A stretch of 64,000 bases of DNA from Treponema sp. Lineage in GTDB: Bacteria > Spirochaetota > Spirochaetia > Treponematales > Treponemataceae. The stretch lies in contig JAFZLA010000041.1 of assembly GCA_017551705.1 (NCBI GenBank), forward strand, positions 1 through 64,000, in the 5' to 3' direction. The translations under genes were made by a program, and so were the position numbers. Under the pieces are notes generated by a model, which had not been told where the DNA came from, made no database searches, and worked only from the letters and a program-made list of their open reading frames with translations. Below are positions 59,329-64,000 of the stretch, in pieces. The first letter of the stretch is position 1. Every line of letters starts with the position of its first letter.

Positions 59329-62300
59329 TCAAGGCGCGTTGCGGACCACGCGGAAGCCAAGACCGACGTAGCGGTAGTTGGGGTCGTCGTAGTCTCGGTT
59401 AGCGACCGAGCAGCTGCCAGCATCATTAATCCAACAGCCGCCACGGCTTACGCGGTAAGAACAAGACGACGCGCCGCGCGGATCGCTCTTGTTGCCGTCC
59501 GTTGCATATTGGCCACTGTCATACCAATCCCAGCACCATTCCCGCACGTTTCCGCTCATGTCGCAAAGGCCGTGGCTGTTGGGGCTCTTTTTCTTGACCT
59601 CATGCGTCTTGTTGCTGGCGTTGCCGGAGTGCCACGCGTAGTCGCCTATGCTGTCGCTGCCGTTGTAGCCGGCAAATACAACTGCGCTGGAGTTGCTTGT
59701 GTCTCCGTAGCCGTTCCAGTTTGGGATGTCCTTGTAGTCGCCAAGGGCGGCGTATTCCCATTCCGCCTCGGTGGGCAGGCGGTAGCCGTCGGCGGCCCAG
59801 ACGCAGCTGGCGGCGTTCCAAGTCGCGTCGTATGATGTTGGTATTTGGTCAAATGTCAGAGCCGCAAAGTCAACGCCGGTCACTTCGTAGCAGGGAGTCT
59901 TTCCCTCTTTAAGGCTCAGCTTGTTGCAGTAGGCGATGGCGTGGTACCAGTTGACGTAGTAAACAGGATAGTTGTCGCCGCTTCCTTTGTCTTCGCCGCT
60001 CACAGCAGCTATAAGTTGCGCCTGCGTCACGCCCATAACGTCATAAAATTCTTTTTGGGTCACCTCGTGGTCGCACATGTAAAAGCCTTTGGTCAGGGTT
60101 ACTGTGTACACATCTCCGTTTGTGGCGACATCCGCATCCTTGGCGCGCCTAAATGTTCCCGCAGGAATCAAAACCATGCCGGTAGTAGGCGCCACTATCG
60201 TAAACGCCTTTGTCGTGTCGTAAGTCAGGCCCTTGTAGACGGCCTTGCAGTAAAGCTCGTAGCTGCCGGACGGCAGCGTAAAGCTTGGGGTAACTTCTTG
60301 CGCGTTGGCCTGGGCGACAGTTCCGCCAAATTGCATAATCTTTATTTGCGCGCTTGCGGGCGTTACAATTGTCGGAGTTCCGCTTGAGTTGTCGATTACG
60401 TTAAACTCTGCCACATCGCCGGCCTTTTTGGGAACGGCTATCTCGAACGAAATGTTTGCGCCTATGTTGACGGTGATTCCGCCAGAGATTGAGCTGTCAA
60501 TCAAGTTGCCTGTCTTTGTTGTCGAATTGTATTTTACCGAATAAATCGTTCCAGGAACGGCAAAGGCCGCGCACTGTTCCGCGGTCAAGTCGTAGCCGGC
60601 GCCAGTGTCTCCTTGGACTATCGCTTCGCCTTCTTTGAACTGTTCGTCCGTTCCTGTCCTTACATCAACGTCAAGAGGAATTACGCCCGCTCCTTCGGCA
60701 AGGGCAAAGCTGGCGCTGCCTATGTATATTGGATAGCTGGGACCAGCGGAGCCGTCCGAGCCAGCCATGTAAATTTCACTGTCAATCTTTGTGGCGCCGT
60801 CCAAAACCAATGTGGCGCCGTGGCCGTTGTAAATTGCCGCGCCCTTATTGCTGGCGGTACAGCCGGTGATTGAAGCGTCTTTTAGGATTGCGGTTCCCAT
60901 GTTGCAAATGCCGCCGCCGTCGCTGTTTGTGTCGTCCGCCTTGCAGCCTGTCATCGTCAATCCGTCAACAGTAAAAATGGCTGTGCTTCCAACATAAATG
61001 CCGCCTGCCGTGGCAGAAGTTCCTGTCGCCTTGCATCCGCTGATTGTAAGATTACTTGCCTCAACTTCAGCGTCAGAGTATAGGTACAAGGCTCCGCCGG
61101 AGAAGCTTTGTCCAAAGTAAACGCTCACATCATTTAAAGTGACTTTGTCCGTTGCATAAATGTTAATGCCGCCCCATGAGTTGAAACTCAAGTTTTCAAT
61201 TTTTATTCCTGCCCGAACAGTCAATTCATAGCTTGATCCATTTATGACAAGACCGTCCACACCTTGAGCGCTCTTTATGGTCAGGCCTTTGTATTTGGCG
61301 TCATTAGGAATAGTTATGTCGCCAGTTTCGTTCGTAGAATTCTTTACTATAATCGTGCTGTTGGCCATAGTGACCTTGGTCAAAGCGTTTGCAAGCGTTT
61401 TGCACGGAGAAGTTTTTGTTCCGCTGCCTTCCTCAGCGACCGAGCCGTCAACATAAACTGTGGCGGTGGCCAAATTGCCGTACACAGCGCTTTGCTTGAC
61501 AGCCCAGCCCGCGCCGTCCAAATCGGGCTTGACGGCAAACTTAGCGCACTCGGATGTTGCCAAAACGTTAGATGCGAATTGGATGACTCTTGTGCCTGCG
61601 GAATACTCTTCCGGCCACAAGGTCGCCACAGGATGAGTGGTTGTAGTAAAGGCCGCCGCAACATACATCTGCGACAAGGTTCCTGATGACTGTTTTGCAA
61701 GATAAACGTAGTTAGTGTCATCGACCCAGGCGTCGCCGCTCATCTTAAAATTGCTGTAATCGCCTAGATGGTAAACGCCATATTGAGTGTTGTCGTGTAT
61801 CTTTCCGCCGGTCATCCCAATTATTCCTTCGTTGTGGACGCCGACTTTGCTGTCGTAAATTTCACCGCCGGTCATCTCGAGACTATTTCCGCTCCTGTTG
61901 CAAATGTAGACGCCGCATTCTGTGTGGCCGCTTATTTCTCCGCCATTTAGCTTTGACCACGCGGCGCTTCCGACATCACTAAGATACAGTCCAATTTCAT
62001 CGTTGTCATGAACTTTGCCGCCGTCTATTTCTGCCATTCCACCTTTATTGAAAAAACCGTCGCCCAAATCGGAAGCGTCGTTTTGGAAAACCTCCCCGCC
62101 GTTGACAACAATATGAGCGCTGGTGCCGCTCAGATAAAAGGCGCCGCCAAAGGTGGCTGTGTTGCCGCTTACCTTTCCGTCTTCCATAGTAAATTTACCA
62201 GAGGTCGAAGGAATAGACACGGCGCCGCCGTTGTAGGAGTTGTTGCCGCTAATTTCGCCGTCTTCCATTACAAACGTTCCGTTTGCTATATATACAGCGC

Positions 62301-64000
62301 CACCGCAACCACTATCTGGATCTTTGACGCAAAAAGCGGAATTGTCGCAAAGCTTGGAACCGTTCATCGTGAATGTTTTTGAATCTGAAGAAAAATAAAT
62401 GGCGCCTCCAAAGCCCAGTTCTTTTTCTTCGTTGTTTGCCACATTGCCCTCAATTTCGCAAGAAGCGTCCATTGTAAAGGTTCCGTTGCCGGCGTATATG
62501 CCCCCGCCCCTGGCCGCAAGATTATGCAAAACTTTGCAGTTTGTAAAAGCCGTGTCCACTTGCGCGCAAATGCCGCCGCCGTAACCTTTGTAATTGTACG
62601 CGTCGGCAAAGTTGTAGCTTATTGTGTTTGTTCCGGTAAAGCTTATGGAACCGTTGGCTCCAACATAAACTCCGCCGCCGCTTTGCGCTTTGTTGGAATG
62701 CTTGCCTTCTGCGGCTTGGGCGGCCGCTTCGGATTCCGCTCCTATCATGCTGTTGTTCAAGGTAAGTTGGGCCGTTCCGCTTGCGCTGTCGTCGTTTGCG
62801 TAAACGCCGCCGCCGTTTGTTGCAGCCGAGCAGCCGCTTACCGTACAATAATTCAAGGTGGCTATGGCCGGTCCGCTTACGCAAAGGCCGCCGCCGTTTT
62901 CGGCGCTTCCGCCTGTAAACAAGCAGCTGTAAAAGACAGCCGTTCCGCCGTCGATTGTAAATCCTGCAAGCCTGTCAAAATTGATGTAAGAGCAAGTCAA
63001 GTCGCCCGCGCTTTGGATGGATGTTGTTCCCGCTCCGCTGACTTTAAAATACTCGCCGCTGTTTGTTCCTATTATATTTATTTTTTTGCCGCTGGCCAAA
63101 ATCGCGTTGGAGCCAAGGGCCGCGTTGTCCCTGACGTAAATCTTAAAGCCGTCGGGCGCGTCGGATGTTGTAAGCAATGACGAATTGACAATTGAGATGG
63201 CCCTGCCAAGAGTGCTTACAGGGTCGTATTGAGTTCCGTTGTTTGTGTCGCTGGCTCCAGTTCCGCCTACATAAATAACGCTTGCCTGGTATTTTTTGAT
63301 TACCGCCTGCGTCAAGTTCACTTTGCCGGTGCCGCTGTCAATGTAGGGGGCGTTTCCGTTAATTTTGTTTGTGGTCAAGTTGGAATAAATCTGGACTATT
63401 TGGTCCATGCGCAGCACGGTTCCGCCATCTGCGTCCAAAAAATCCACCACAAGCGAATATTCGCCCGGCGTCAGCGATTCGATGATTGTCGTATTTCCCA
63501 TCAGGTTGGCAGTTTCGCTTCCTTCGGTTGCAGAGCCGCCGCCTAGCGGAGTCAAGACATACTTTATCATACTTATGCCGGCGCTTGTGTCGTAGTTAAG
63601 CTCCAGTTCCAAGCTTCCAGGAACGCTTGCGTCTTGGAAAGTGTCCAAGGTAAAGCTTAGGTTGGCCACCGGGTTGTCGGCGTTTAGGACAATTGGAGCC
63701 GCGGTCTGTTTTCTCATAACGACAGTCGCGCCCTTGAGTCCGTCAACTCGCGCTGTCCAAGAGCCAAACGGAAGGTCTATGGTGAATGTCCTTGCGCTAT
63801 CGTTGACAGTCGCGTATATAGGACTGTCTTCTTGGACGGTCGTTCCGTTCCATGCGTAAACCTTGTAGCTGTCGGCGGCATAGCTTGTCGGGTCGGGCGT
63901 CACGGTCTTTGAAATCGCTTGGTCTTGGTCAATCGTTCCGCAAATGCGGCCCATTCCGGCAGCAAGGTTTTGCGCTTGAACCGTGTCCTGGCCAGAAGCG
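59329..64000 (-). CDS. Surface protein: beta-helix with SUMF1-type tip, 5' end cut by window edge
   Basis: The frame is open from the right edge to a TGA at 59329-59331 (about 1557 codons), and the first in-frame ATG (63954) is internal: sequence before it (ASGQDTVQAQNLAAG) resembles the region after the lipobox in the paralogues. An N-terminal beta-sandwich region, a GGGVY-type beta-helix (two stretches) and an immunoglobulin-like segment (LPSGSYELYCKAVYKGLTYD) lead to the SUMF1/C-type-lectin-like tip: GTFRRAKD, CDHEVTQKEFYDVMGVTQ, YRLPTEAEWEYAALGD, HGLCDMSGNVREWCWDWYDSG, SRGGCWINDAGSC, GFRVVRNAP. The 3' end is the best retroelement variable-region candidate here. Lipidation is assumed by analogy, as the signal is outside the window. 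Confidence 0.85.
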   Translation of the reverse strand, partial: ASGQDTVQAQNLAAGMGRICGTIDQDQAISKTVTPDPTSYAADSYKVYAWNGTTVQEDSPIYATVNDSARTFTIDLPFGSWTARVDGLKGATVVMRKQTAAPIVLNADNPVANLSFTLDTFQDASVPGSLELELNYDTSAGISMIKYVLTPLGGGSATEGSETANLMGNTTIIESLTPGEYSLVVDFLDADGGTVLRMDQIVQIYSNLTTNKINGNAPYIDSGTGKVNLTQAVIKKYQASVIYVGGTGASDTNNGTQYDPVSTLGRAISIVNSSLLTTSDAPDGFKIYVRDNAALGSNAILASGKKINIIGTNSGEYFKVSGAGTTSIQSAGDLTCSYINFDRLAGFTIDGGTAVFYSCLFTGGSAENGGGLCVSGPAIATLNYCTVSGCSAATNGGGVYANDDSASGTAQLTLNNSMIGAESEAAAQAAEGKHSNKAQSGGGVYVGANGSISFTGTNTISYNFADAYNYKGYGGGICAQVDTAFTNCKVLHNLAARGGGIYAGNGTFTMDASCEIEGNVANNEEKELGFGGAIYFSSDSKTFTMNGSKLCDNSAFCVKDPDSGCGGAVYIANGTFVMEDGEISGNNSYNGGAVSIPSTSGKFTMEDGKVSGNTATFGGAFYLSGTSAHIVVNGGEVFQNDASDLGDGFFNKGGMAEIDGGKVHDNDEIGLYLSDVGSAAWSKLNGGEISGHTECGVYICNRSGNSLEMTGGEIYDSKVGVHNEGIIGMTGGKIHDNTQYGVYHLGDYSNFKMSGDAWVDDTNYVYLAKQSSGTLSQMYVAAAFTTTTHPVATLWPEEYSAGTRVIQFASNVLATSECAKFAVKPDLDGAGWAVKQSAVYGNLATATVYVDGSVAEEGSGTKTSPCKTLANALTKVTMANSTIIVKNSTNETGDITIPNDAKYKGLTIKSAQGVDGLVINGSSYELTVRAGIKIENLSFNSWGGINIYATDKVTLNDVSVYFGQSFSGGALYLYSDAEVEASNLTISGCKATGTSATAGGIYVGSTAIFTVDGLTMTGCKADDTNSDGGGICNMGTAILKDASITGCTASNKGAAIYNGHGATLVLDGATKIDSEIYMAGSDGSAGPSYPIYIGSASFALAEGAGVIPLDVDVRTGTDEQFKEGEAIVQGDTGAGYDLTAEQCAAFAVPGTIYSVKYNSTTKTGNLIDSSISGGITVNIGANISFEIAVPKKAGDVAEFNVIDNSSGTPTIVTPASAQIKIMQFGGTVAQANAQEVTPSFTLPSGSYELYCKAVYKGLTYDTTKAFTIVAPTTGMVLIPAGTFRRAKDADVATNGDVYTVTLTKGFYMCDHEVTQKEFYDVMGVTQAQLIAAVSGEDKGSGDNYPVYYVNWYHAIAYCNKLSLKEGKTPCYEVTGVDFAALTFDQIPTSYDATWNAASCVWAADGYRLPTEAEWEYAALGDYKDIPNWNGYGDTSNSSAVVFAGYNGSDSIGDYAWHSGNASNKTHEVKKKSPNSHGLCDMSGNVREWCWDWYDSGQYATDGNKSDPRGASSCSYRVSRGGCWINDAGSCSVANRDYDDPNYRYVGLGFRVVRNAP
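59353..59448 (-). other. Variable-region-like 3' end (59329 gene)
   Basis: The 32 codons from SRGGCWIND to LGFR show the layout of DGR variable regions in TvpA-like proteins: fixed RGG-W, C-x-V-A-N-R, P, R and LGFR residues, with hypervariable sites between them. Codons at those sites read AGC, TGT, ATT, AAT, GAT, GGC, AGC, GAC, TAC, GAC, GAC, AAC, TAC, TAC, GTC, GGT: all end in C or T, as expected if they derive from AAC/AAT by adenine mutagenesis. Confidence 0.55.

Noticed and set aside
38022-64000. SUMF1-type domains as active formylglycine-generating enzymes
   Set aside because: They sit at the tips of surface-exposed beta-helix proteins, no sulfatase gene is nearby, and the related TvpA domain is a binding fold; activity cannot be claimed.

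Overview
The window looks like a chromosomal segment of a host-associated Treponema or a close spirochaete relative. This is inferred from the abundance of lipoproteins with relaxed lipoboxes, Treponema-type leucine-rich repeats, formylglycine-enzyme-like (SUMF1-type) domains on surface proteins, GH5/GH16 glycanases and a superoxide reductase. No rRNA, tRNA or CRISPR array was seen. Core genes look GC-balanced; three AT-rich patches (about 6.5-9.8 kb, 15.9-16.6 kb, 58.7-59.3 kb) carry toxin-antitoxin modules, gene debris and unknown genes, so they are probably acquired.

Layout. 1-5890 (minus): most of a giant secreted beta-solenoid adhesin running off the left edge. 6.0-9.9 kb: superoxide reductase, a HigBA-type toxin-antitoxin pair behind triplicated 33-bp repeats, a zinc-ribbon-like unknown plus a transglutaminase-like exported protein, a divergent HTH regulator with likely operators, and a 52-bp-period palindromic repeat array. 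10.0-15.9 kb: PutP symporter, GNAT acetyltransferase, a 53-aa protein with an NhaC antiporter, and MgtE preceded by a 28-codon ORF. 15.9-16.8 kb: a decayed patch. 16.8-35.7 kb: ApbE/small membrane protein/PPK2, MetA, GH5, an orphan NitT/TauT binding lipoprotein, a GGDEF protein coupled to GH16, TetR, a phosphohexomutase, then purL, a thioredoxin-fold lipoprotein and two CorC/CNNM-type proteins, with a cytidylate-kinase-like protein converging on them. 35.8-36.7 kb: Phd-PIN toxin-antitoxin. 36.7-38.0 kb: a solute-binding lipoprotein gene broken by an internal deletion, its promoter carrying a G9 tract between -35 and -10.

38.0-64.0 kb is the most distinctive region. Five giant paralogous genes lie on the minus strand: four lipoproteins in a tight 20-kb cluster with 17-19 bp gaps, plus a fifth cut by the right edge and separated from them by a three-gene DUF4160/DUF2442 module. 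They share a conserved N-terminal module and a Pmp-like GGG-repeat beta-helix stalk, but end in one of two kinds of tip: a SUMF1/C-type-lectin-like domain (38022, 51674 and 59329 genes) or DUF285/leucine-rich repeats (41585 and 47557 genes). The last codons of the 59329 gene, and less clearly the 51674 gene, look like the variable region of a diversity-generating retroelement target such as TvpA of Treponema denticola. No reverse transcriptase or template repeat is in the window.

At least four genes (metA, the NitT/TauT lipoprotein gene, the GGDEF gene and purL) have a -10 box only 6-8 nt before the start codon, which predicts leaderless or nearly leaderless mRNAs.
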